From: Bradyrhizobium sp. sBnM-33 | Lineage (GTDB): Bacteria > Pseudomonadota > Alphaproteobacteria > Rhizobiales > Xanthobacteraceae | Length of the DNA: 64,000 nucleotides | Reading direction: 5' to 3' | Assembly: GCF_032917945.1 (NCBI RefSeq) | Contig: NZ_CP136624.1 | Span: 310,001 to 374,000, forward strand | Part shown: piece after piece, positions 36,388 through 44,408 of the stretch | How positions within the stretch are numbered: position 1 is the stretch's first letter | How the letters are laid out: each line of letters starts with the position of its first letter | Notes under the pieces: model-generated | The model's database searches: none | Told to the model about the DNA's origin: nothing | What the model saw: only the letters and a program-made list of their open reading frames with translations | Program-made: the position numbers and the translations under genes

Positions 36388-36635
36388 TTGCGCTTCAGGC
36401 TCAGGATGTTGGTGATCGCGACGAAATCCGGCGGACCGCCCTTGGCGCCCGCGAACTTGGCATCGATACCATGAGAATCCCTGCACCACGCCTCGGTGAG
36501 ACGATGTCCGGCCGAGATTCTGTCTGAAGGCAGCGTGGCGCCGCTCGCGTCACGTACCCGGAAGAACAGCAGGATCGCCAGCGCGCAAAGAACTGCGATC
36601 GAGATGTGCAGCCAAGTGAAGCGCGACATTTTCAT
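36384..36635 (-). pseudogene. Decayed c-type cytochrome (damaged haem site and internal deletion)
   Basis: 83 residues: an N-terminal membrane/signal helix 'WLHISIAVLCALAILLFF', then 'AGHRLTEAWCRDSHGIDAKF' and 'GGPPDFVAITNILSLKRN'. Small Bradyrhizobium cytochromes c read '..AWCxxCHxI..PDFxAIA' followed by about 45 more residues with the Met ligand and ending '..YILSLKRN'. Here CxxCH is CxxSH, and 'FVAIT' joins directly to 'ILSLKRN', so the haem site and the distal half are lost. The frame itself is still open. Most likely a recent pseudogene; a repurposed small membrane peptide cannot be excluded. Confidence 0.7.
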
Positions 36636-36691
36636 CAACGCGCGGCGAGGCAAAAGGTGCCGGCCCAAGGGGAGAAGGAAGAAAGTTGCCC

Positions 36692-37480
36692 TTATTTGCC
36701 GTACCTTTCGGCCGCCCAGGCATACAGGCTGCCCGGAATGGGTTTCTCTCCGCCGCGGCCCTTTGGCGAGATGTGCAGGCCGATGATTTCGGGGGCGGCG
36801 AGCAGCGCCGAAAAATCCGTCGGCTCGAAGAACAGCTTTGGCTCGGCGTGCACCGCATAGAACGACTGCTTCGGCAGCGCGTGCTGCAATTCGTTGGCGC
36901 GGCGCGCGAGTGCGGTGAGTGCAGCGGGGCCGTAGATAGCGACGCGAATATCGGAGAGACGGCTCGATCGGCGACGCAACTGCCGCAGCATGAAGGTGAG
37001 GCGATGGCGAAGCGCCAGCCAGTCCGGCGTCAGGTCCTCCTGCTCGATTAATTCCTCAAACGCCCGCACGATCGGATCGTTCGCAGGCAGATACAAAACC
37101 GAGTTGCCGAGCTGGCGCCGGCGCTCCCACGCGAAATAAGGCTTGGCCGGATCGATCTCGACCGGCTTGAGCAGCAGCACGTCGGCATCGAGCCACAATC
37201 CGGCGCGCTCAGCCATCAGCCGCATGCGGAAGAAATCGCTGAACTGCAAAATGGTCCAGTCGCGCCAGCTTCCATCAGGCTCGGGCGGGCGCAGCCGCTC
37301 GGAAAAGGAATGCGGCAGGATCGCCTCGGCCTCGGCATTGCCAATGCCGTCGGGCAGGCCGGGGAGGGGATCGAAACTGTAGACGGTGACCTTGTGGCCG
37401 GCGGCAACCTGCGACCTGAGGCAGGTCAGCCGCAGCCCGTCGAGGGGGCCGTGCCAGAAGGTGACGACGTCCGGCCGCAT
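36692..37480 (-). CDS. Glycosyltransferase (capsule / DxD galactosyltransferase-like)
   Basis: 262 residues. 'FWHGPLDGLRLTCLRSQVAA' and 'HKVTVYSFDPL' resemble sugar-binding-region-containing DxD transferases; the metal-binding Asp-x-Asp is in 'AGLWLDADVLLLKPVEID'. C-terminal 'GLHISPKGRGGEKPIPGSLY' contains a conserved His. These enzymes add a hexose to polysaccharide or lipid acceptors. No other glycan gene is adjacent. It runs in the same direction as leuD but downstream of its terminator. Confidence 0.8.
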   Translation of the reverse strand: MRPDVVTFWHGPLDGLRLTCLRSQVAAGHKVTVYSFDPLPGLPDGIGNAEAEAILPHSFSERLRPPEPDGSWRDWTILQFSDFFRMRLMAERAGLWLDADVLLLKPVEIDPAKPYFAWERRRQLGNSVLYLPANDPIVRAFEELIEQEDLTPDWLALRHRLTFMLRQLRRRSSRLSDIRVAIYGPAALTALARRANELQHALPKQSFYAVHAEPKLFFEPTDFSALLAAPEIIGLHISPKGRGGEKPIPGSLYAWAAERYGK

Positions 37481-37505
37481 CCGCGCCGCCTCCTTACCTA
37501 ACGAA

Positions 37506-37530
37506 AGAGCCCCGATCTGGTCGGGGCTCT
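37506..37530 (-). terminator. Terminator after leuD
   Basis: A 10-bp stem AGAGCCCCGA/TCGGGGCTCT with loop TCTGG lies 11 bp downstream of the leuD stop, followed on the minus strand by TTTCGTT. Confidence 0.7.
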
Positions 37531-37540
37531 CGTAACATGA

Positions 37541-38146
37541 TTAGGCCCAGGCGCGCTCTTTCTTCAGCTTCGCCTCGTAATCGTCGATCGACGATTTCTT
37601 TTCCATGGTGAGACCGATGTCGTCGAGGCCGTTCATCAGGCAATGCTTGCGGAACGGATCGATCTCGAACTTCACCTTGCCACCGTCGGGGCCGCGGATT
37701 TCCTGGTTGGGAAGATCGATGGTCAGCGTGGCATTCGCTCCGCGCTCGGCATCGTCGAATAACTTGTCGAGGTCTTCCTGGGTGACGCGGATCGGCAGAA
37801 TGCCGTTCTTGAAGCAGTTGTTGTAGAAGATGTCGCCGAATGAGGTCGAGATCACGCAGCGGATGCCGAAGTCGAGCAGCGCCCACGGCGCGTGCTCGCG
37901 GCTGGAGCCGCAACCGAAATTATCGCCGGCGACCAGCACCTTGGCGTTGCGATAGGCCGGCTGGTTAAGCACGAAATCAGGGTTCTCGCTGCCGTCGTCC
38001 TTGTAGCGCTGTTCCGAAAAAAGGCCTTTGCCAAGGCCGGTGCGCTTGATGGTCTTCAGGTACTGCTTCGGGATGATCATGTCAGTGTCGACATTGATGA
38101 TCTTCAGAGGCGCCGCGACGCCTTCCAGTGTGGTGAACTTTTCCAT
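37541..38146 (-). CDS. leuD: 3-isopropylmalate dehydratase small subunit
   Basis: 201 residues from the ATG at 38146, preceded by GGGAAG at 8 nt. LeuD is the swivelling small subunit that joins LeuC to isomerise 2- to 3-isopropylmalate. '[20 protein letters not shown]', '[20 protein letters not shown]' and '[10 protein letters not shown]' are diagnostic. leuC lies 3 kb upstream on the same strand, with several small genes between, so the two subunits are not in one tight operon. Confidence 0.97.
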   Translation of the reverse strand: MEKFTTLEGVAAPLKIINVDTDMIIPKQYLKTIKRTGLGKGLFSEQRYKDDGSENPDFVLNQPAYRNAKVLVAGDNFGCGSSREHAPWALLDFGIRCVISTSFGDIFYNNCFKNGILPIRVTQEDLDKLFDDAERGANATLTIDLPNQEIRGPDGGKVKFEIDPFRKHCLMNGLDDIGLTMEKKSSIDDYEAKLKKERAWA

Positions 38147-38256
38147 CGATTGCACTTCCCGGTTGAAAAGGTGGGACGGGCCGGTGATTTATCGCGAATA
38201 TGGTCCGGGCAAAAGGCCAATTTGCGCATAGGCCGCCTGTTTTGGCGCGAACCGCC

Positions 38257-38655
38257 CTAGTCTGCGGCGGCCTCGATCGCCTCCATGTCGGCGTCCGACA
38301 GCCCGAAATGGTGCCCGATCTCGTGGATCAGGACGTGGCGGACGATATGGCCCAGCGTTTCCTCATGCTCGGCCCAGTAGTCGAGGATCGGACGGCGGTA
38401 CAGCCAGATCATGTTGGGCAGGCGGCCGATATCGTCGTTGCTCTGCTGAGGCAGGCCGACGCCCTGGAACAGGCCGAGCAGGTCGAACTCGCTCTGCGCC
38501 TGCATTTCGTCGAGGACTTCGTCTGTCGGAAAGTCGTCGACGCGGATGATCACGCCCTGGCACAGGGTTCGAAACGTCTTTGGCAGGCGCTCGAACACCT
38601 CATGCGCCATGGCTTCCATGTCGGCGAGGGAAGGGGCTTTTGCTTCGGTCCACAT
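38257..38655 (-). CDS. Zincin-like metallopeptidase family protein
   Basis: 132 residues from the ATG at 38655. It belongs to the small zincin family (Pfam Zincin_1): 'LGLFQGVGLPQQSNDD' in the middle, then the metal motif 'RHVLIHEIGHHFGLSDADM' with HExxH plus a following Asp. Members are minimal cytosolic metalloproteins; true peptidase activity is not established for most of them. It lies upstream of leuD on the same strand and divergent from the small exported protein at 38766. Confidence 0.85.
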   Translation of the reverse strand: MWTEAKAPSLADMEAMAHEVFERLPKTFRTLCQGVIIRVDDFPTDEVLDEMQAQSEFDLLGLFQGVGLPQQSNDDIGRLPNMIWLYRRPILDYWAEHEETLGHIVRHVLIHEIGHHFGLSDADMEAIEAAAD

Positions 38656-38765
38656 CACGACGTATTTAGCGTGTGTTGTACCCGGGCGCATACAGGTTTT
38701 GCGAGTTGACCTCGGCGCTCCAATCGGAGACCGTGCGGGCATTATCAGGCGTGGGTGGACTTCAG

Positions 38766-39089
38766 ATGAAGCGGATTGTGACGGTCGCAATGTGGGCTGC
38801 CTTTGCCGGGCTCTTGCTTCCCGGCACCATGGCGCAGGCCCAGTCGGCATCGCCGGAACTGCGGGTCGCGCCGGCGCCGAAGGCGGTCGTCACGGATGTG
38901 TCGGCGCAACGCCGGCGTCCGTTGCGGCGTGTGCCGATCTATCGGCAGGAATGGGCACCTGACGTCTATCCGCGCTACAACCCCGGGCCGAACGCCGTGC
39001 GCGATTGCACCGCGCATTATGCGCAGGAATACCGGCCGAGCGGCACGGTGATCACCCCGCGCATGAACTGCTGGTGGCGACCGGGCTAG
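38766..39089 (+). CDS. Small exported Arg/Pro/Tyr-rich protein
   Basis: 107 residues from the ATG at 38766, which begins the signal peptide 'MKRIVTVAMWAAFAGLLLPG' with likely cleavage after 'AQAQ'. The mature part is basic ('SAQRRRPLRRVPIYRQEW') and has two Cys, 'VRDCTAHYAQEYRPSG' and 'ITPRMNCWWRPG', that could form a disulfide. No known domain. It is the first of four successive small exported proteins on the plus strand (38766-40903). Confidence 0.65.
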   Translation: MKRIVTVAMWAAFAGLLLPGTMAQAQSASPELRVAPAPKAVVTDVSAQRRRPLRRVPIYRQEWAPDVYPRYNPGPNAVRDCTAHYAQEYRPSGTVITPRMNCWWRPG

Positions 39090-39198
39090 ATTCCCCTCTC
39101 TTTTTATGTCGAGCATTTTCTGACAGGTACCGAGTCGCGCTCTGTGCTGACGACGGTCTGCACAAACTGCTTACGTGAGATCGCTCAAGCAGCATCCA

Positions 39199-39238
39199 TT
39201 CATGTTCGTGGCGCATTCTTCATATTCGTGGCGCGCTC
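39199..39238. repeat. 20-bp tandem duplication upstream of His-rich protein gene
   Basis: TTCATGTTCGTGGCGCATTC is followed directly by TTCATATTCGTGGCGCGCTC (17 of 20 identical). GCTCATTCAC at 39235-39244 overlaps the second copy and recurs at 40115-40124 ahead of the paralogue. The rest of 39090-39353 shows no gene. Confidence 0.6.
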
Positions 39239-39353
39239 ATTCACACCTCATTCAAGTCACTTGCTTCAGTCTGTGCACGTGTCGCGGCGATGCCGTTAGT
39301 TGATGCAAGCCATTCGGCGCAGACGTGCATCCGACGACCCGAGGAGACTGGAT

Positions 39354-39614
39354 ATGCAGGTAGTGAAGGTTTTTGGGCTTGCGGCCGTTGGCGCCTTGCT
39401 GGCGTTTGCCGCTCCGGCCGAGCGCGCCAATGCGCTGTCGCTCAGTAATCCCGGCGCCGCCGCGGCGGTTCAGGAGGATGCCAGGTTGGCGACGACGGAA
39501 GTGCATTGGCGACATCACCGCTACCACCACCATCATCATCATCGGTGGCATCGCTGGCACCACCACCATCATCGCTATCACCACCATCATCACCGTCACT
39601 GGCACCGCTGGTAA
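39354..39614 (+). CDS. Small exported histidine-rich protein
   Basis: 86 residues from the ATG at 39354 (GAGGAGACTGG upstream). A signal peptide runs to about 'ERANA', then the short module 'LSLSNPGAAAAVQEDARLA' with 'TTEVHW', then a 35-residue tail that is almost only His, Arg, Trp and Tyr (His runs of up to six). The tail should bind Ni, Zn, Cu or haem. The N-terminal module is shared with the Gly-rich protein at 40229 ('LSLATPGTAPSAK..LTTEV'), so the two are paralogues with replaced tails. A terminator follows. Confidence 0.7.
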   Translation: MQVVKVFGLAAVGALLAFAAPAERANALSLSNPGAAAAVQEDARLATTEVHWRHHRYHHHHHHRWHRWHHHHHRYHHHHHRHWHRW

Positions 39615-39639
39615 TTGCGGCAGCTTAGAGCGGATTTCG

Positions 39640-39668
39640 AACAGGCCCGCTTTCTGCGGGCCTGTTTT
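39640..39668 (+). terminator. Rho-independent terminator
   Basis: An 11-bp stem AACAGGCCCGC/GCGGGCCTGTT with loop TTTCT and a TTTT tail, 25 bp after the His-rich protein gene. Confidence 0.8.
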
Positions 39669-39743
39669 CGGCTCAGCGCCGCCATGAAACTGCGATATTG
39701 CTGCGCGTTATCTGACCCCCGGGATCAGCAAGAGGAGACCGTC

Positions 39744-40046
39744 ATGAAGAGCTTGATCGGGGCAGCCATCGTCGGAGGCGCGCTCGCGATTGTCGGCCCG
39801 GCAGCGATCGATCCGGCGGCCGCCGCGCCGAAAGCGAAGTTACAAACCGCCGGCACCTCCGATGCGACCGATTTCAGCGCGCATCGCTACCACCGGCGCT
39901 ATCGCCCCTATGGTTATTATCGTTCATATTATCGCCCCTACTACTCACCCTATTATTACGGGCGGCCCGCTTACTACCGGCCGTACCCCTACGATGCGCC
40001 GGCACCGTTCACGTTCGGCATCGGGTTTGGGCCGTTGTGGTGGTGA
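39744..40046 (+). CDS. Small exported tyrosine-rich protein
   Basis: 100 residues from the ATG at 39744, with AGGAGA upstream. The signal peptide is 'MKSLIGAAIVGGALAIVGPA' with likely cleavage after 'PAAAA'. The mature part carries a run of Tyr, Arg and Pro ('HRYHRRYRPYGYYRSYYRPY'), then 'APFTFGIGFGPLWW' at the end. No Cys, no known domain. It probably resides in the envelope. It lies between the His-rich and the Gly-rich paralogues and shares their low-complexity style but not their N-terminal module. Confidence 0.68.
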   Translation: MKSLIGAAIVGGALAIVGPAAIDPAAAAPKAKLQTAGTSDATDFSAHRYHRRYRPYGYYRSYYRPYYSPYYYGRPAYYRPYPYDAPAPFTFGIGFGPLWW

Positions 40047-40228
40047 GACGATAGGTCGCAAATTGCACGACGTCTCTCAGCGGCGCGTTCATCTTCGGCC
40101 TCCACGCATTCATGGCTCATTCACTTGGTCTTTCCTAACGTCATGGCTGGGAGCGACCGCAAAGGGACGCGACGGGGCCAACCGCAGTGCGGCCCAAGGC
40201 GCCGTCGCCGGTTAGGGAGGATTCATCC

Positions 40229-40903
40229 ATGTCGATATCGGATCCCGGACGCGGCCTTGTCCGCTGTCTGGGCGTTACGGCTGCGGCGGTATTCGCGCTC
40301 GCAGCGGCATCGCAACAGCGCGCCGAGGCGCTTTCGCTAGCGACCCCCGGCACAGCGCCGTCAGCGAAATACGCAACCGACGGACTGACCACCGAGGTTC
40401 AACATCGCGGTGGCGTGGGCGGCGGTGGTATGGGCGGCGGCTTTCGCGGCGGTGGCGGCGGTGGCGGTTTCCATGGCGGTGGCTTTCGCGGCGGTGGCGG
40501 CGGCGGTTTCCATGGTGGCGGCTTCCGCGGCGGCGGGGCGGCATTTCATGGCGGCGGCTTCCGTGGTGGCGGCGCGGCATTTCACGGCGGTGGATTCAGA
40601 GGCGGTGGGATGGCGATCCATCGTGGCGGTTTTCGTGGGGCGCCCGCCTTTCATGGCGGCGGACACCGCTTCGTACATCGTCACGCGTTCCACCGGCCGC
40701 ACTTCCACCATCGGCCGCACTTCCATCACCGGCGGCACTTCCACAGCCGCTTCTACCTCGCGCCGGCCTTCTATGCATACCCGGCCTACTATCCGGCCTA
40801 CTATTATCCGCGGCGCTGCCGCGTGGTCTTGACCTATTATGGGCCGCGCAGGATCTGTCGTCCGTGGTGGCGTCACCGGTATTATGCATACCGGTATTGG
40901 TAA
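40229..40903 (+). CDS. Exported Gly/His/Tyr-rich repeat protein
   Basis: 224 residues from the ATG at 40229 (GGGAGG 8 nt upstream). After the signal peptide comes 'LSLATPGTAPSAKYATDGL' with 'TTEV', the same module as in the protein at 39354. Residues about 70-150 are repeats of 'GGGFRGGG' and 'FHGGGFRGGG', then 'HHRPHFHHRRHFHSRFYLAP' and a Tyr-rich tail with two Cys ('RRCRVVLTYYGPRRICRPWW'). Metal binding and amyloid-like or coat behaviour are possible. The repeats are encoded by near-identical DNA units and may change in number. Confidence 0.7.
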   Translation: MSISDPGRGLVRCLGVTAAAVFALAAASQQRAEALSLATPGTAPSAKYATDGLTTEVQHRGGVGGGGMGGGFRGGGGGGGFHGGGFRGGGGGGFHGGGFRGGGAAFHGGGFRGGGAAFHGGGFRGGGMAIHRGGFRGAPAFHGGGHRFVHRHAFHRPHFHHRPHFHHRRHFHSRFYLAPAFYAYPAYYPAYYYPRRCRVVLTYYGPRRICRPWWRHRYYAYRYW

Positions 40904-40919
40904 GATCAGGCTGAAACGA

Positions 40920-40949
40920 AACAGGCGCCCGGTTAGGCGCCTGTTTTTT
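40920..40949 (+). terminator. Rho-independent terminator
   Basis: A 10-bp stem AACAGGCGCC/GGCGCCTGTT with loop CGGTTA and six T, 16 bp after the Gly-rich protein gene. Confidence 0.88.
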
Positions 40950-40985
40950 CGAGCGGGGATTGGATCCCATCAGCCAATGCCAATC

Positions 40986-41192
40986 CTAGCCTTCCCAAGG
41001 CTTGATCTTCCACGGAGTGAGCTTCTCCATCCGCCACCGCTGCCAGTGCTCCGGCGGCCAGTGGCTGAGGCGCGAGGCTTCCTTGGTGGCGACAGGCTGC
41101 AGGTCGACGATGCGCGGGGTCGTGCGGCGCCGCACCTGCCGCGTCGCCTCGCTGATCATATCGATAAATTCTGCTTTGTCCGTCACGGCCAA
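40986..41192 (-). CDS. Small Trp-rich protein of unknown function
   Basis: 68 residues, from a TTG at 41192 or more simply the GTG at 41186, with GGGA upstream. The sequence 'AEFIDMISEATRQVRRRTTP' then 'HWPPEHWQRWRMEKLTPW' is basic and ends 'KIKPWEG'. It has no membrane segment and no Cys. Well-balanced composition and position right after the leuC terminator suggest a real gene. Not recognised. Confidence 0.6.
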   Translation of the reverse strand: MAVTDKAEFIDMISEATRQVRRRTTPRIVDLQPVATKEASRLSHWPPEHWQRWRMEKLTPWKIKPWEG

Positions 41193-41193
41193 A

Positions 41194-41224
41194 AGTCCCT
41201 CGCGAAAGCGCTTCGCAAGGGACT
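41194..41224 (-). terminator. Terminator after leuC
   Basis: AGTCCCT..AGGGACT with an inner GCGAA/TTCGC stem; on the minus strand it is followed by TTTT. It lies 65 bp past the leuC stop and abuts the start of the small gene at 41192. Confidence 0.65.
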
Positions 41225-41288
41225 AGTGTGCGCTTTGCCTGTTAACGGGCCGTTTCCGGAACGTCTCGCTATCTAGACAAAGGAAGCG

Positions 41289-42695
41289 TTAACGCCATTC
41301 CCGAACGTCGACGAAGTGTCCCGCGATCGCCGCAGCCGCAGCCATCGCGGGCGACACCAGGTGGGTGCGGCCCTTGAAACCCTGGCGGCCCTCGAAATTG
41401 CGGTTCGAGGTCGAGGCGCAGCGCTCTTCCGGCGCTAGTTTGTCCGGGTTCATGGCGAGGCACATCGAGCAGCCCGGCTCGCGCCACTCGAAGCCGGCCT
41501 TGATGAAGATCTTGTCGAGGCCTTCGGCTTCCGCCTGCTCCTTAACGATGCCCGAGCCCGGCACGATCATCGCGTTGACGTTGGCATTGACCGTCTTGCC
41601 TTCTGCGATTTTAGCCGCCGCGCGCAGATCCTCGATGCGGCCGTTGGTGCAGGAGCCGATGAAGACGCGGTCGAGCTTGATGTCGGTGATTTTCGTCCCC
41701 ACCGTCAGGCCCATATACTTCAGCGCGCGATGTTTTGAGAGCCGCTTGGCCTCGTCCTCGATCTTGTCGGGGTCCGGCACAAAGCCCGTGATCGACACGA
41801 CGTCCTCGGGCGAGGTGCCCCAGGTCACGATCGGCGGCAGCTTTGCCGCATCCAGCCGGATCTCGTGATCGAAATGCGCGCCGTCATCCGAGCGCAGCTT
41901 TTCCCAGTAGCGCATCGCGGCGTCCCAATCGGCGCCCTTCGGCGACTTCGGGCGGCCTTTCAGGAATTCGAACGCCTTCTCGTCGGGCGCGACCAAACCG
42001 GCGCGGGCGCCGCCTTCGATCGACATGTTGCAGACCGTCATGCGGCCTTCCATCGTCAGCGCACGGATCGCATCGCCGGCATACTCCAGCACATAGCCGG
42101 TGCCGCCGGCGGTGCCGATCTCGCCGATGATTGCCAGAATGATGTCCTTGCCGGTGACGCCGTCGGGCAATTTGCCGTCGACCACCGCACGCATGTTCTT
42201 CGCCTTCTTCTGGATCAGCGTCTGCGTCGCGAGCACGTGCTCGACCTCTGACGTGCCGATGCCGTGCGCCAGCGCGCCGAACGCGCCGTGGGTGGAGGTG
42301 TGGCTGTCACCGCAGACGATGGTGGTGCCGGGCAGGGTAAAGCCCTGCTCGGGGCCGATCACGTGCACGATGCCCTGGCGCTTGTCGAACTCGTTGTAAT
42401 ATTCGATGCCGAATTCCTTCGCGTTCTCCGCCAGCGCCTTGATCTGCTCGGCGCTCTCAGGATCGGGATTGGGTTTTGTGCGGTCGGTGGTCGGCACGTT
42501 GTGGTCAACGACGGCGAGCGTCTTCTCCGGCGCGCGAACCTTGCGCCCGGTCGCGCGCAGGCCTTCGAACGCCTGCGGCGAGGTCACCTCGTGCACCAGA
42601 TGGCGATCGATATAGAGCAGGCAGGTGCCATCCTCGGCTTCGTGCACCAGATGGTCGTTCCAGATCTTGTCGTACAGCGTGGTCGGTTTGGACAT
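41289..42695 (-). CDS. leuC: 3-isopropylmalate dehydratase large subunit
   Basis: 468 residues from the ATG at 42695. LeuC carries the [4Fe-4S] cluster of the isomerase; cluster Cys are in '[17 protein letters not shown]' and '[20 protein letters not shown]'. '[20 protein letters not shown]' and '[20 protein letters not shown]' complete the aconitase-type active site. The partner LeuD is at 37541. A candidate small ORF and a family D repeat lie upstream; no leucine-rich leader peptide was seen. Confidence 0.97.
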   Translation of the reverse strand: MSKPTTLYDKIWNDHLVHEAEDGTCLLYIDRHLVHEVTSPQAFEGLRATGRKVRAPEKTLAVVDHNVPTTDRTKPNPDPESAEQIKALAENAKEFGIEYYNEFDKRQGIVHVIGPEQGFTLPGTTIVCGDSHTSTHGAFGALAHGIGTSEVEHVLATQTLIQKKAKNMRAVVDGKLPDGVTGKDIILAIIGEIGTAGGTGYVLEYAGDAIRALTMEGRMTVCNMSIEGGARAGLVAPDEKAFEFLKGRPKSPKGADWDAAMRYWEKLRSDDGAHFDHEIRLDAAKLPPIVTWGTSPEDVVSITGFVPDPDKIEDEAKRLSKHRALKYMGLTVGTKITDIKLDRVFIGSCTNGRIEDLRAAAKIAEGKTVNANVNAMIVPGSGIVKEQAEAEGLDKIFIKAGFEWREPGCSMCLAMNPDKLAPEERCASTSNRNFEGRQGFKGRTHLVSPAMAAAAAIAGHFVDVREWR

Positions 42696-42770
42696 GAGCG
42701 CAAGCTCCAAAAGAAATTCTATGTGAACGGTTAGGCGCGAAACGCGCAAGCAACAGACGTCAGCGCAGCA

Positions 42771-42905
42771 TCAAGCTGCGCGCGTAAGCTCGGACGTGGC
42801 CGACGTCGCGAATCGTCCGAAGAAGCGGCCGGGCAGCCGCGAGCGATCGTCGATGACGACGAGCTGAGCGGTGCCGAAGGCGGCGCTGGTGCGATCTAGA
42901 ACCAT
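42771..42905 (-). CDS. Candidate 44-residue small protein upstream of leuC
   Basis: ATG at 42905 opens 44 codons: 'MVLDRTSAAFGTAQLVVIDD' then 'RSRLPGRFFGRFATSATSEL' ending TRAA. Codons favour G/C third positions, as in neighbouring genes. It is not a leucine leader: only four Leu, spread out. It could be a small protein co-transcribed with leuC, whose start is 75 bp further on; that gap shows nothing else. No strong ribosome-binding site precedes the ATG. Confidence 0.35.
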   Translation of the reverse strand: MVLDRTSAAFGTAQLVVIDDRSRLPGRFFGRFATSATSELTRAA

Positions 42906-42958
42906 TCCAGTCTCATATCACATGGCACATCTAAGTGCGATATGCGTTTGTTGCCACC

Positions 42959-43030
42959 GTCATTGCGAGGAGCGTAGCGACGAAGCAATCCGGGCGGAAA
43001 GGTGGATTGCTTCGCTGCGCTCGCAATGAC
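42959..43030. repeat. Palindromic repeat, family D copy
   Basis: GTCATTGCGAGGAGCG..GAAGCAATCC and GGATTGCTTCGCTGCGCTCG..AATGAC form a long stem with a short centre, between the rplS terminator and the leuC upstream region. Confidence 0.85.
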
Positions 43031-43046
43031 GCGGAGGCGCAACAAA

Positions 43047-43073
43047 AAAGCGCGGGGCAAAACCCCGCGCTTT
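43047..43073 (-). terminator. Terminator of the ffh-rplS gene block
   Basis: A perfect 11-bp stem AAAGCGCGGGG/CCCCGCGCTTT with loop CAAAA; the minus strand continues into a T run, 23 bp after the rplS stop. Confidence 0.88.
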
Positions 43074-43096
43074 GTCGCATCCCTTGCGGGAGAACG

Positions 43097-43477
43097 TTAC
43101 TCGCCGACGGCCGCGGCGCGGTCCTGCTTCTCGACGATGCGGGCCGACTTGCCGCGCAGGCTGCGCAGGTAATACAGCTTGGCGCGGCGCACCTTGCCGC
43201 GGCGCACCACCTTGATCGAGTCGATCATCGGCGACATCACCGGGAACACGCGCTCCACGCCTTCCCCGTAGGAAATCTTACGGACGGTGAAGCTCTCGTT
43301 GAGCCCGCCGCCGGAACGGCCGATGCAGACGCCTTCATAGGCCTGCACGCGGGTGCGCTCGCCTTCGACCACCTTGACGTTGACGATCACGGTGTCGCCG
43401 GGGCCGAATTCCGGGATCGACTTCGTCGCCGACAGTTTTTCGAATTGCTCTTTTTCGAGCTGTTGAATGAGGTTCAT
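43097..43477 (-). CDS. rplS: 50S ribosomal protein L19
   Basis: 126 residues from the ATG at 43477, with GGAGAT upstream; the frame is open further upstream but only this start matches L19 proteins. L19 lies at the 30S-50S interface. '[20 protein letters not shown]' and '[20 protein letters not shown]' with '[14 protein letters not shown]' are the family signatures. It is the last gene of the rpsP-rimM-trmD-rplS group and ends at a strong terminator. Confidence 0.97.
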   Translation of the reverse strand: MNLIQQLEKEQFEKLSATKSIPEFGPGDTVIVNVKVVEGERTRVQAYEGVCIGRSGGGLNESFTVRKISYGEGVERVFPVMSPMIDSIKVVRRGKVRRAKLYYLRSLRGKSARIVEKQDRAAAVGE

Positions 43478-43584
43478 TGAAATCTCCATCGGCGGCGCGC
43501 CCAGCCTTTCGGGGGCTGCGCAAACGTCATCTATCCTGCGCGTGTGCGGATTTGGCGCCCGTATAAGGCATCGGGCCGCACTTG

Positions 43585-44304
43585 TCACCCGCCTGTCGTG
43601 CTTTTTGTGCCTTTTTGGCCGCCCCTCGCCGCCCATAAATCCGGTCGCCGCGCCCGGGTCAGGGCCTCGGCTTCGGCTTTTCGCCAAGCCGCCACCTTGG
43701 CGTGGTCGCCGGAGATGAGGACTTCCGGGATCGTCCGGCCCTCGAACTCCTGCGGGCGGGTGTATTGGGGGTATTCCAGTAGCCCCTCGGAAAAGCTTTC
43801 GTCCACGCCCGAGGCCTGCTTGCCCATCACCCCCGGCAACAGCCGCACGCAGGCGTCGATCAGGGCCATCGCGGCGATCTCACCCCCCGACAGCACGTAA
43901 TCCCCGATCGAGACTTCCTCGAGGTTCCGCGCCTCGATGACCCGTTGATCGACCCCTTCGAACCGGCCGCAGATGATCAGGGGCCCGGCCCCCGCAGCAA
44001 ATTCGGCAACCATGGACTGGGTCAATGGCCGACCCCGCGGGCTCATCAGGAGGCGCGGTCGATTTTGATCGATGGCCGCAGCGTCGATCGCCGCGGCCAG
44101 CACGTCGGCCCGCAGCACCATGCCCGGGCCGCCGCCGGCCGGGGTGTCATCGACGCTGCGATGGCGGTCCGTGGCGGAATCCCTGATGTCGCGCGCCTCC
44201 AACTCCCAAAGTCCGGACGCCAGCGCCTTGCCGGCCAGGCTGACGCCGAGCGGCCCGGGAAACATCTCGGGGAAGAGGGTGAGAACCGTAGCGCGCCAGG
44301 TCAT
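43585..44304 (-). CDS. trmD: tRNA (guanine37-N1)-methyltransferase
   Basis: 239 residues from the ATG at 44304. TrmD makes m1G37 in tRNAs that read CNN-type codons and prevents frameshifting. The trefoil-knot SAM site is seen in '[20 protein letters not shown]' and '[20 protein letters not shown]', and N-terminal '[20 protein letters not shown]' is typical. The C-terminus is short and ends in a Gly/Lys/Thr tail. A family A repeat separates it from rimM. Confidence 0.96.
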   Translation of the reverse strand: MTWRATVLTLFPEMFPGPLGVSLAGKALASGLWELEARDIRDSATDRHRSVDDTPAGGGPGMVLRADVLAAAIDAAAIDQNRPRLLMSPRGRPLTQSMVAEFAAGAGPLIICGRFEGVDQRVIEARNLEEVSIGDYVLSGGEIAAMALIDACVRLLPGVMGKQASGVDESFSEGLLEYPQYTRPQEFEGRTIPEVLISGDHAKVAAWRKAEAEALTRARRPDLWAARGGQKGTKSTTGG

Positions 44305-44333
44305 GGTCAAAGGATCGCGGTTGAACTCAGGCC

Positions 44334-44405
44334 GTCATACGCGGGCTTGACCCGCGTATCCATCTTCTTCGAAGGATGGATCGCCGGGTCAGGCCCGGCG
44401 ATGAC
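44334..44405. repeat. Two-hairpin palindromic repeat between rimM and trmD, family A copy 4
   Basis: GTCATACGCGGG-CTTGA-CCCGCGTATCCATC and GGATGGATCGCCGGG-TCAGG-CCCGGCGATGAC. It ends 3 bp before the rimM stop codon and fills the intergenic gap in an essential operon. Confidence 0.9.
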
Positions 44406-44408
44406 AAG

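Noticed and set aside
42696..42958. Leucine leader peptide / attenuator for leuC
   Set aside because: No frame with consecutive Leu codons and no terminator-antiterminator pair was found before leuC.
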